Positions 1-10,924 of a DNA stretch of 64,000 nucleotides are shown here, piece after piece. Each line of letters begins with the position of its first letter. The stretch's first letter is position 1. This DNA comes from Spisula solida (taxonomy: Eukaryota; Mollusca; Bivalvia; Venerida; Mactridae). Location of the stretch: the NCBI GenBank assembly GCA_947247005.1, contig OX365952.1, positions 7,524,501-7,588,500 of the forward strand. Reading direction: 5' to 3'. Below the pieces are notes generated by a model. The model had not been told where the DNA came from. It worked only from the letters and a program-made list of their open reading frames with translations, and made no database searches. Both the position numbers and the translations under genes were made by a program.

Positions 1-691
1 TGCTGTGAATTAACTCAGGCTCATCTGACACAATGTCAGCTATTAATTATTTTGTTGTTCCATTTGTTATTTTATTCGCGTATCAAGTTGTTCTATTCGA
101 CAGTATGCCAGTTGTGATTACCTGTGATAGAATTAACTTACAAAGTTACAGACCTTTAAAACAAACCACTCCTGTTTATTTTTAGTGACGTCACGAAGTC
201 AGTCAAACGAGCAAGCATCTCAAAAATCCAGTATTTGATAAATGTTTGACGTCAACTTTTTAAAAAAGAATCACTATATATATTCTGGCGGCCATCTTCG
301 AGGGATTGACTGATAAGCTTTGCCTCCAGTGTACATTTGTATATCAAAATGGTCAATTCTGAATTATTGTTGAGTGTTTTAAATACCATATTTGTTATAA
401 CACTAGCATAATTATCTAGCTGTCATTAAACCCTGAATTCTTTTCTATTGTCATATACGACGAAGCACGAGGATAAACCGGCAATTATTATTATTGCTGG
501 ATGGATTCAGTCACGGTCTCACTGGTACAATTCGTGACAACATTTTTTTATTCTAATGATTTTGTTACAATCACTGGCTGTATAGCTTTTAGGCCTTAAA
601 TTGGTAGTGAAAGTGATTTTAAAATACTGTGTAATTAAGATGTACATAAATATTAATTTATTATATACTATTTCGATCTACACTTATATAT
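1..691. other. unassigned flank left of the foldback element
   Basis: AT-rich sequence with no ORF, tRNA-like box or convincing repeat structure that I can support. It ends where the inverted-repeat element begins with AGTCCGAG at 692. Confidence 0.5.
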
Positions 692-2395
692 AGTCCGAGC
701 GCCCGCGCACTTTTATTGCAACGAAGGAGGCCAAAAGAAGTTCGTACATATTTTGAAAGGTTATTTCATATGCTATATGAAAACCCATTTCTCAAGTGTC
801 AAAGCCGTGTATACCTACATTTTATTCTCATTTTTGTATCATGTGGTGAATGAAAAAAGGATAAATTCCTAAGGGGGTAGGGGTAGCTTTATGTCTAATA
901 AAAAACGAAAACAATGTTCAATGTGGACAATTCTTGCCAATTTGAACGAACACATAATGGGCAACACTTTAAACATAAAAAACCATAACCTTGACTTGTA
1001 ATTATGATGTAAATAGGGGTCAAAGGTCAACAATATGATAAAACCCATATAATTTATACAAATGCTCCAGTATACTTTTTCATCAAATTTCACATTTTCC
1101 CCCAAATTCAATATTTTGCACATAATTGTATTCCTTTATGTATACTTAATTTAAAATGTTATACAATTGATAAGAAGATATCCGAATTTGACAAAAAACA
1201 TGTTTGTATCATATGGGTGCAAATTGAAGCAATTGAAAAATAGCAGTATTTTGAGGGTATGATTAGTTTTACTTCTACCATTGTTTCTATTGGTCAGTAA
1301 CAATAGCATTGATTGAATATTGTTTTCATATCAGGTAATATGAATATTCCATCGCTCATTAAATAAGTCAAAATATTCAACTCTTTTACATGTACAAAAG
1401 GTCAAAGGTCAAATATGTAGAACAATAAATATAAGTAGAGTAAAAACGCAAACATGTGATATCTGTATAAGTCCGAGAACCCACATACTTTTTTCAATGA
1501 AAGAGGCCAAAAGAAGTTTGCATATATATTGAAAGAATAGTTGACAACCCATTTTATAAGTGTCCAAGTCGTGACTATCTTTGCTCGTTTGCGCATTTAT
1601 ATGCCATGAGGTCAATGTGAAAATCTGTAATTTGCTGAAGGGGGTTGGGCTATGTTAATATCTACAAAAAAAGACAAAATGAACTAAAATGTCAGCAGAA
1701 TTGCGATATAGGTAGAAAACATATTTGGAAACATTATAAAAACTTACTAATTATAGAATGTCATTTGCAAGTACGTACTATGTGGGGGTCAAGGGTCACT
1801 AAACTTTTAAACTCTATGAAACTAAGGCAATCTTGCCCAAACGGTTCTTACGTTAACTTCCATTTTTCTTCAAAATTAATAATTAGCACGTAGTTTCATT
1901 CTTACATGTATTCTAATTCATAAGAATATATATTTGGTTGAAAAAATAAGTCCAAAGGCACAATAAAACGATCATTTATCATACTGGTAGCATCACAAAA
2001 TGGCCATCATATCGAGGAAATGGTCATGTTTATATCTACCATTTATTTACTTGGCAGTCTATGTAGATATATTTTAATAAATAACTGCATATACGAGGTC
2101 ATTTCAGTGGAGCAAAGTTTAACGTGAAAGGTCAAGGTCAAATATGTAGTAAAAGGTCATGGTCAAATACGTCAAAAATATCAAAATTAGCCCTGAATGC
2201 GCAACAATTTGTTATGTTTTCATTCAGTACTAATATTTTATACCATGTAATTCAGTATTGTTCGTGTCTAAATTCATTTGTATGTCAATAAAGTGAATTA
2301 TCACTGACCAACCTACCCCACCTGAAACAGCCATGAATCATTGGCGAAAATGTACAACCATTCTTAACCCAATTGGCTATGAAGTACAGCAACCT
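692..2395 (+). repeat. left arm of the foldback element
   Basis: Reverse complement of 5455-7198. The arm itself contains two diverged direct copies of a unit of about 778 bp: the tip AGTCCGAG at 692 recurs at 1470, each followed by a GAGGCCAAAAGAAGTT block and later by an AAGGGGGT block and a GGGGTCAA block. The inner end fades near 2395 after a block shared with 5455-5560 of the other arm (CTGACCAACCTACCCCA on this side). Confidence 0.8.
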
Positions 2396-2599
2396 CGGTA
2401 TCGGTAATCTAAGGTACTTACGACCACTATTTATTAAGACTCCTTTTATACAAGAATTCAAACATTATAATAGCTAAGTACTGAATAAGGTACTCATTAC
2501 CTTTGAAAACTGGAATCCCTTATACATTTGCGTAAAACTACATCTGGCTTTATCTGCCATAAAATTACGAGGTGACTTCTATATAGGGATTCATTAGAC

Positions 2600-5220
2600 A
2601 CATAGAAAGTAAAAACGCTAGTCCTTATCATTCCTGGTCTGATTGGGGACTCACTTTACCAACAAGTACACACATTCCTGATCTTTTAGGGTACTTAAAA
2701 CCACTAGTTACAGTCATCTCTGGTCTGATTGGGTACACGCTACAACCATATACAGAAATACAAAGTCTCGTTGGATACGCATATACCCGATATATCCAAT
2801 CCTGGCCCTACTGGACAAAAAACAACTACCAGGTACAGCCATTGCTTGACCTATTGACTACTCACTTGAACCATGTAGAGACATTATTTGACCTTTTGGG
2901 AAAAAAGGTATAACCATTCTCAGTCCTAGGTGTTACTCACGACCATCAAGTACGGGCATCCCTAGTCATATTGGATATTAAAAATTAAATTCTCACCATG
3001 TATAGACAGTTCTGGTATTGTTGGGTACATAACCCTTAGGTACATCTATTCCTAGTCCTTATAGGTACCAACGACCACACTGTACATGTATTACTGGTTC
3101 TTTTTAAACTCAACAACTACAAAAAACAGACATATGTGGTCCTTTTTAGTACTTACTACTACCATGTGCAGACAGTCCTGGTTCTATTTGGTACGCACTA
3201 GGTACATACATTCCTAGTCCTATATGATATTCAAAACCACCATATACGGGAGAATATATTGCTGGTCGAAATTGGGCACCCATGAATAACCACTAGGTTC
3301 ATTATAGGTACAATTTGGTACTCACTTCCACCATGTACATACATACTTGGTCGTATCGGATACGTATAAGTTATTACTACTATGTTCAGACATTCATGTT
3401 TCTGTTGGATACTGTCGATCGCTAATTGACAACTCAGGGGCGCCATGTAGAGACATGCCTGGCCTTATTGAGCAGGCATAACCATTCTGTACATACATTC
3501 AAGTCCATTTGGTGTGTTCAAAACTAGCATGTAAAGATATTTGTACTCAACACTACTAGGTACATCCACTTCTAGTCCTAATGGGTACCAATAACAATTA
3601 TATACTTTGTATTCCTGGTCCTATTTGGTACTCAAAATTGTCATGTACATACATAAGTCGTCGGATTGGGAACTCACAACTGCTAGGTGCGACCATTTGT
3701 TGTGCTATTGAGTAATCACTACCCGCGTGTACATATAGTCCGCTTTTTATTGGGTACTCATAGATACATTCCTAGTCCTATTGTGTACCCGAAACTACCA
3801 TGTTCATGTATTCCTGATCACATTGAATACTCAAAATCACCATGTACAGACATTTGTGGTTGGGTCGGTTACTTTTGACCACTAAGTGATGCTATATCGT
3901 GTCGTATTGGGTCACCACTACCACCATGTACAGACCAGGGCCTAATTAGAAACACATAACCACTGTATACATACATTCATTGTCCTAGTTGGTACCCACA
4001 ACCACTATGTACATACATAAGTGGTATGATAGAGTACTCGCAGCCACTATACATAGCCATTTTTGGCCCTATTGGGTACTCACTACCATCATATACATGT
4101 ACATACATTCCTGGTCGTATTGGGTACAAATAACCACATTCCTGTTCCTGTTAGATACTGACAGCATCATGTACATACGTTTCATTCAACCACTAGGGAC
4201 ATACCTTACTGGGTTTATGTTGGAGTACCGGCAACCACTGGGAGCTTTCATTCGTCGTCCTATGACACCTTGTAGAGACATTTATGGTCTTATTGGGCAC
4301 GCATAACCACTTGGTGAGACCATTTATTGTCCTATTGGGTGAGCATTACCCCCATATACAGACAATCCTGGTCTTATTAAATACTCATATCGACAAGGTA
4401 CATACATTTCTAATCCTGATGAGCCTGGTTACAATTAGGAACACCAATTTCTCGTCCTATCGACTACTTAGTGCCCAAGTTAAGACATGCCTGTTCTATT
4501 TGGCACTCATAAACACTAGTTACATACATTCCTTGTCCATGTATGTATTCACGGTCTGCTTTTACATAAGGTCCTAGTTTAATTAGGTTCTCGTAACCGT
4601 TAGGTACATCCATTCCTAGTCCTAATGGGTACCAACAACCGTCATGTTCATGCATTGCTGACCCCCGTATTCGATATTAATGACCAATATGTGCATCCGT
4701 TCGTAGTCCTAGAGGGTACTCAATACCACAAGGTACAGGTACTCACTTTCACCATGAACTGACATTCCCGGTATTATTGGATACTCGCAATCACTATGTA
4801 CACTCATCCGTGGTATTATAGGGTGTGCACATTCATGTGGTATATCATGTATTACACTCCGGGTACTCGCAACTACCAGGTACAGAATGCCTAGTCCTAT
4901 TTGATACTCATGACCACCCAGTACAGCTATTCCTGACACACCCATGATGAACAGCTCAATACACACAAGATACTGCCTTTCATAATACTCTGAAGGTACT
5001 CATAACTCTCAGGTACACCCATTCCGGTCCTATCGGGTACAAACAGCCATTGAGTGGCTTTTACACGTAAAATTAACAGATAAATGTTCCTGACTACATA
5101 TGCATATGGGTACATACGACTTCAAAGTAAAACCATTTCTGGCCTATTGGTATCTTTTACACTCCTGACTCTATGAGTATGTAACATTCCAGACTATATG
5201 AGGTAGTTAAACTGCTAGGT
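2600..5220. repeat. degenerate ~42-bp satellite core of the foldback element
   Basis: The words CCTGGTCCTATTGGGTACTC and ACCACCATGTACATACATTC alternate with many substitutions and small indels through this stretch. A spacing of about 42 bp is seen where two copies are easily lined up (near 3774 and 3816), which implies roughly sixty copies. ORFs here (for example 3989-4306 and 4709-4966) are by-products of the repeat and are not genes. Confidence 0.75.
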
Positions 5221-5454
5221 TCAGCTATACCATGTAAACGTCGCCCGGTTCACCCACTCTTGAGACTGGTATGGACACCTAAAAGCGCTAGACACAACAA
5301 GGAAAGGGTGAGAAGATAACTCATTTGTATAATGATTAGTATTATATAGATATATTTTGTCAGCTGATGATAATAAAAATGCGTTGTGCATTTTAAGACG
5401 TACGAAACTGGATACAATGTGTAGAAAAGGAGTCGTCGTAATGACCAATATTGA

Positions 5455-7198
5455 TGTTGCTGTACCTCATGGCGGCAAGTAGCCAGTGGGGCTAAGAATG
5501 GCTGTACAGTTTCGGCAATGCATTATGGCTGTTCCGGATGGGGTAGGTTAGTCAGTGATCGTTCGCTATATTCACTATTGATATAAATGAATTTAGACAT
5601 AAACAATACTAAATAACTTTGTATAAAATATTAGTACTGAAAGAAAACATTAAAAATGACTAATAATTGCGCATTCCAGGGCTGATTTTGATATTTTTGA
5701 CGTATTTGACCATGACCTTTTACTGCATATTTGACCTTGACGTTTCATGTTTAACTTTGCTGCACTGAAATGTCCTGACATATGTATGCAGTTATTTATT
5801 AAAATATATCTACATAGACTGTCAAGTAAATAAATGGTAGATATAAACATGACCATTTCCTCGATATGATGGCCATTTTGTGATGCTACCAGTATGATAA
5901 ATGATCGTTTTATTGTGCCTTTGGACTTCTTTTTCAACCAAATATATATTCTTATGAATAAGAATACATGCATGAATGGAACTACGTACTAATTATTAAT
6001 TTTGAAGAAAAATGGAAGTTAACGTAAGAACCGTTTGGGCAAGATTGTATTAGTTTCATGGAGTTTAAAATTTCAGTGACCTTTGACCCCCATATAGTAC
6101 GTACTTGCAAATGACATTCTATAATTAGTAAGTTTTTATAATGTTTCCAAATATGTATTCTACCTATATCGCAATTCTGCTGACATTTAAGTTCATTTTG
6201 TCTTTTTTGTAGATATTAACATAGCCCAACCCCCTTCAGCAAATTACAGATTTTCACATTGACCTCATGGCATATAAATGCGCAAACGAGCAAAGATAGT
6301 CACGACTTGGACACTTATAAAATGGGTCGTCAGATAGGCTATGAACTATTCTTTCAATATATATGCAAACTTCTTTTGGCCTCTTTCATTGAAAAAAAGT
6401 ATGTGGGTTCTCGGACTTATACAGATATCACATGTTTGCGTTTTAACTCTACTTTTATTTATTGTTCTACATATTTGACCTTTGACCTTTTGTACATGTA
6501 AAAGAGTTGAATATTTTGACTTATTTAATGAGCGATGGAATATTCATATTACCTGATATGAAAACAATATTCAATCAATGCTATTGTTACTGACCAATAG
6601 AAACAATGGTAGAAGTAAAACTAAGCATACCCTCAAAATACTGCTATTTTTCAATTGCTTCAATTTGCACCCATATGATACAAACATGTTTTTTTGTCAA
6701 ATTCGGATATCTTCTTATCAATTGTATAACATTTTAAATTAAGTATACATAAAGGAATAAAATTATGTGCAAAATATTGAATTTAGGGGAAAATGTGAAA
6801 TTTGATGAAAACGTATACTGGAGCATTTGTATAAATTCTATGGGTTTTATCATATTGTTGACCTTTGACCCCTATTTACATCATAATTACAAGTCAAGGT
6901 TATGGTTTTTTTATATTTAAAGTGTTGCCCATTATGTGTTCGTTCAAATTTGGCAAATATTTTCGACATTGAACATTGTTTTCGTTTTTTATTAGACATA
7001 AAACTACCCATACCCCCTTAGGAAAATGCGCTTTTTTTCATACACCCAATGATACAAAAATGAGAAAAAATGTAGGTAGTCACGGCTTTGACACTTAAGA
7101 AATGGGTTTTCTTATAGCATATGAAATAAGCTTTCAAAATATGTACGAACTTCTGTTGGCCTCCTTCGTTGCAATAAAAGTGCGTGGGCTCTCGGACT
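5455..7198 (-). repeat. right arm of the foldback element
   Basis: Reverse complement of 692-2395. It carries the same internal duplication: CTCGGACT ends at 7198 and again at 6417, 781 bp apart. The ORF at 6259-6501 mirrors the one at 1409-1615, which shows that both are consequences of the repeat. Confidence 0.8.
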
Positions 7199-7606
7199 AA
7201 TAGTCTAGGAGCTGGATTTCAAAAGGGTCTTAAAATGCATTTTCATTTACCCCCATCTGGTAGATGGTCACCAGCTCCTATAGCCTAATAACAAACGGCT
7301 TGTCGACCGTGAAGTATTTATATTATCCATGTTTATTGATTGATAAAGAATTATCTCCGGCGGGCTATAACTCGGCTACACGCATGTTAATTTAATTTTA
7401 AAACATGCGTGCTCGGCTACAAATTACGTTGATGATATAACTTTTTTTTTCATCAATATTTAAAGCGGCTTAATATCTGCTCTACCCTACTTCATGAATA
7501 ATTAATGTATCTCTAGTCCGCCCATTTATTTAGACACGCCCAGTAACTTAAAAGGTTAGTGACTCGGTGCCTACAAAAGAATGTTCATGAATCGACGTGT
7601 CGTGTA

Positions 7607-7714
7607 CACAGGGTATTGACGCATATTATTTTATGCGTGTGCGACCGCCTTATATCTCATATGAGATATAAGGCGGTCGCACACGCATAAAATAATATGC
7701 GCCAATACCCTGTG
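7607..7714. repeat. near-perfect 108-bp palindrome
   Basis: The axis lies between 7660 and 7661 (TCTCAT/ATGAGA). The inner 40-bp arms (7621-7660 and 7661-7700) pair without mismatch. The next 14 bp on each side pair with one mismatch (7619 against 7702). There is no spacer, so the strand can fold into one long hairpin or a cruciform. It lies 410 bp beyond the foldback element and does not share its ends. Confidence 0.92.
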
Positions 7715-7947
7715 GTCGTGTATATGTCTGTTTGATTTCCTGGCCAGGAACCAGTCTCTGTGCAGGTTTGTTGTTTTGTCGTTTTGTTTTGGAGGTATGT
7801 TATTTGTAGTATCAACGCGTGATATTGTCTATAATAGGATAATTGTACTTTAAAATGCGACATTATACCAGCTTTATTTTGACATTGGTTAGTCGCGAAA
7901 ACAGGCATGTACAAATTGATTTGCAGTGGCGTAGCTTCCTATAGGTC

Positions 7948-8008
7948 GTGTAGGTCGCGACCAGAAACGTTTATGCTATATGAATTCGTTCCTGGTCGCG
8001 TTCTACAC
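7948..8008. repeat. small inverted repeat
   Basis: GTAGGTCGCGACCAGAAACG at 7950-7969 pairs with CGTTCCTGGTCGCG and the following bases at 7987-8008, with a few mismatches and a loop of about 17 bp. No coding or RNA role is evident. Confidence 0.55.
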
Positions 8009-9355
8009 TTGCCCAAAATAAGTCGAAAAATACAAATGCCAAAAAAATCAATTGGGATAGGGGGTATAGAGTGTTCAACTCAACTGGAAGCTCTTGATTT
8101 TTAGACTGAGAACGATCTACACGACAATATATATTATCACAAACAAAGGGTACCCTCTTTATATGATCTCTGTCACAAATTTTCCTGTGGAGCATGCTGT
8201 CTACAATTATATGGACATGGTAACCCGCCTTCTTGTTTGGTCATAATGACATGCACTTAAAAGACCTGTGTCACGATACGGTCACACTTTCACTGCCCTA
8301 TATCTGGGAGAACATATTGGGTCCCTGACCAAATATATCCAGAGAAAAATAATTTCTAGGGAATATTATTTGGACTGCTCAATTTTCCTTCAAAAGACAT
8401 ACTTATCACCGAGGCAAGTGCGTCAGCATGGCTACGGGTCTGACTATATTTTATGTTAAAATTTCATATAATGTCGTATCGTTTCACAGGTGACTGACCA
8501 CGCCTATACTGACAAATATGTAAATCGTGGTCGGTATTGATTTGGAGACGAGTGCAGTACAAATACCAGTAGGTCGTGTAGCCAAACGTACACGTTTAAT
8601 AAATGTAGAGTATGAGAGGGCGGTGAGACGACGATCGATGCATGTAGACAAATTGGGCACTGAACGTAATTTGTTACAATCAGAGAAAAATCGTTGAACT
8701 TAATAAATACTGAAAAATTATTGACCAAAGGACAAAGTAGAATAATGAGCGTGGCCAATGTTATTGGACATTCGGGTATTTGTATGAGTGGCGCGGCTTA
8801 AATCATAGGTTGCATGGTACTAAATTTATTGAAATGTAATATTTTGGGTTTGTCAAATGTCCTCTATGTTGAAGCAAAGGGAATTCCCTTTGTGTTGAAG
8901 AGCCACATATTCTATAAACACACCTGTATTATGCTTTTACCACATGAACCTGCAATCAAATAAACAGGTAAAATACAAATACCCCACGTACACGCGGGAG
9001 TACTATTAATATTTTTAAATATACATGTACATTTATTGTTTTTTATTTATTTATTTGATTGCAAGTTATTTTGCTTTTACAAACTTGAAAACCATGATGT
9101 CAGTCATGCAACAAATTTAAACCATTGTTCTGCATGAAAGTATTTTGTCCAACATTATGTCATAATTTGTTTACATAACCTTATCGCGTTAATAATATTT
9201 TAACATATGATATTGTCAAACATGTTCAATCTGTTTGGTGATAGTGTATTACTGGTACATTGTATATTTATTATGACATAAATGAACAGCATTGCCAGAG
9301 GGATACATGCTATTATTGCACTTCAATAGTGCACAGACAAAACAATACACATAAA
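8009..9355. other. intergenic stretch without recognised features
   Basis: I see no convincing exon, tRNA-like boxes or repeat ends here. The ORFs are short and lack family motifs. A simple AT-rich patch (TTTATTTATTTATT) lies near 9040. Confidence 0.4.
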
Positions 9356-9993
9356 CATATGAGCCAGTCTCCAGGAAAACCTGCTATTTTGACAAAACAT
9401 TTGATTTGAGATTTTTTATTATCTTAAAGAGTAATCATAATGAAGCAAAATGCAAAAGAAATTTTGTTAATATCATGATTTTTAAGGAAGTTACAGCTGT
9501 TTAGTTGAGGCCCTATTCAGACCCTTTTTGCGTGACGTCGCAAGTGTCATTCAAACGTTATTCGACGTCATTGTAACGTCATTGTGTACTTTATAAATAC
9601 TGCATTTGATCAATTCTTGACGTAAACTGGTCAAAATGGTATCAAGTTTTAGAATGATGTTTTAAGTTTTAAAATATACATCCAAATTGTAAATGTTCAC
9701 ATTTAGAGGAAGACTACTTCTGTTTTAAACAACTAATTCCTCGTTTTTCTCAATCAGAGTACTTTTCTGAAATTGGTCACCATGGCAACGAAGTAAATGA
9801 TTTCGACATTATTCATAAGAAATTTTAAAGCTAAGATATAGTAATATATGGATAAATGACTTAAAATTGAATCTATTGATATGTCATTTTTTATTTTTTG
9901 AAAGCTTTTTAAAAGCTTGTTACATGTACAGATGCAGTAATTACATACTAGTAATGTCAACATAGCAGGTTTTCCTGGAGACTGGCTCATATG
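9356..9993. mobile_element. TIR element (MITE-like), intact copy, 638 bp
   Basis: Both ends read CATATGAGCCAGTCTCCAGG and then AAAACCTGCTAT on opposite strands, forming TIRs of about 38 bp. The palindromic CATATG at each end may be the target duplication or part of the TIR. There is no coding capacity. A second, interrupted copy in the opposite orientation lies at 45200-46641. Confidence 0.85.
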
Positions 9994-10497
9994 TATGAAC
10001 AAAATATTAAAGTGTAGCATGAATGCCATCATGCCGACGGTGGGGAAGGTTTTACGTCATGGACAGAGATGAATATTTGCTAAACATATGTGCATTAGAT
10101 TTGCCTGCAGATTACGTTTATTGAAAGACAGTCCTACAAATGACTTTCGGATTTAACATTTGGACTTTCGTTTTTAAACCGAAGTTGGATACTGCCAATC
10201 CTCAAAGTAACTCAGTATCCATCACGTCTAAATTTCTGTACTAAAAGGCAGTGTAAAGTTGTGGATCTCCTTGGAGCATCATCTATTAGTATATCTTTCT
10301 GCTTTGAAATAAACTTTGACTACAAAAAGACAAAAAATGTAACCTCAAAACTAACATTCGTTAAAGTGTTTATCCTTGCACGTTAATGGTCGAATATAGT
10401 TACTTCACATGTTCTACAAGAAAGAATATATTTATACAATACATGTACATTAAATTGCAGGATGTCTCGAATACCGGTATATACATGCTGTCAGCGA

Positions 10498-10560
10498 AAC
10501 TATCAGAATTTATGGATGATATTTGAGTGAATGAAAGACCTTCGACAAAAGATGGAGTCT
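10498..10560 (+). pseudogene. decayed duplicate of the start of the cGLR-like coding region
   Basis: The words ATGGATGAT and GAGTGAATGAAAGAC match the coding sequence at about 10943-10970, with substitutions and an in-frame stop. It lies upstream of the 65-bp array, so a copy of the gene's beginning was left behind 5' of the array. It is too short and damaged to encode anything. Confidence 0.55.
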
Positions 10561-10599
10561 CAAATCAGACTAGAAGTTGTTGTTGTTGTTGATGTATTT

Positions 10600-10924
10600 G
10601 TAAAGAAATCACTGTGGTCAATGAGTATTATTGTCAGGATGACAGACTATATGTACAAGTATTAGTAAAGAAATCACTGTGGTCAATGAGTATTATTGTC
10701 AGGATGGCGGACTATATGTACAAGTATTAGTAAAGAAATCACTGTGGTCAATGAGTATTATTGTCAGGATGACAGACTATATGTACAAGTATTAGTAAAG
10801 AAATCACTGTGGTCAATGAGTATTATTGTCAGGATGGCGGACTATATGTACAAGTATTAGTAAAGAAATCACTGTGGTCAATGAGTATTATTGTCAGGAT
10901 GGCAGACTTTATGTACAAAATATC
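10600..10924 (+). repeat. 65-bp tandem array (5 units) spanning the cGLR-like start codon
   Basis: Units begin at 10600, 10665, 10730, 10795 and 10860 (GTAAAGAAATCACTGTGGTC...). The first four each contain ATGAGTATTATTGTCAGGAT, then an in-frame ATG and TAG, which is a 14-residue mini-ORF ending DYMYKY-stop. The fifth unit has lost that stop and runs into the long ORF. Units 1 and 3 read GACAGAC and units 2 and 4 read GGCGGAC, so the array probably grew as 130-bp pairs. Confidence 0.9.

Larger units (their letters stand above)
692..7198. mobile_element. giant foldback (inverted-repeat) element, about 6.5 kb
   Basis: The outer ends are mirror images: AGTCCGAGCGCCCGCGCAC at 692 and its complement, with few changes, ending CTCGGACT at 7198. 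Similarity continues inward for about 1.7 kb on each side (692-2395 against 5455-7198), at what looks like 90 percent identity or so. The middle is mostly a degenerate short tandem repeat. No transposase-like ORF is present; the ORFs in the arms are mirror copies of each other and look non-coding. This is the architecture of Foldback-type or large non-autonomous TIR elements: long inverted arms around a tandem-repeat core. The target-site duplication is unclear: depending on where the tip is drawn there is at most a 3-bp ATA match. An alternative is a local inverted duplication of an older repeat, but the sharp matching ends favour a mobile element. Confidence 0.75.

Noticed and set aside
869..1123. 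ORFs in the left arm of the foldback element and their mirror ORFs in the right arm
   Set aside because: They are AT-rich, have no motifs, occur as mirror copies only because the arms are inverted repeats, and drift in frame between copies.
3989..4966. ORFs of 60-105 aa within the satellite core
   Set aside because: Produced by the ~42-bp repeat, whose period keeps frames open by chance.
10809..10898. Upstream extension of the cGLR ORF to 10809
   Set aside because: It begins at GTG inside a tandem repeat. The eukaryotic ATG at 10899 (or 10881) is the credible start.
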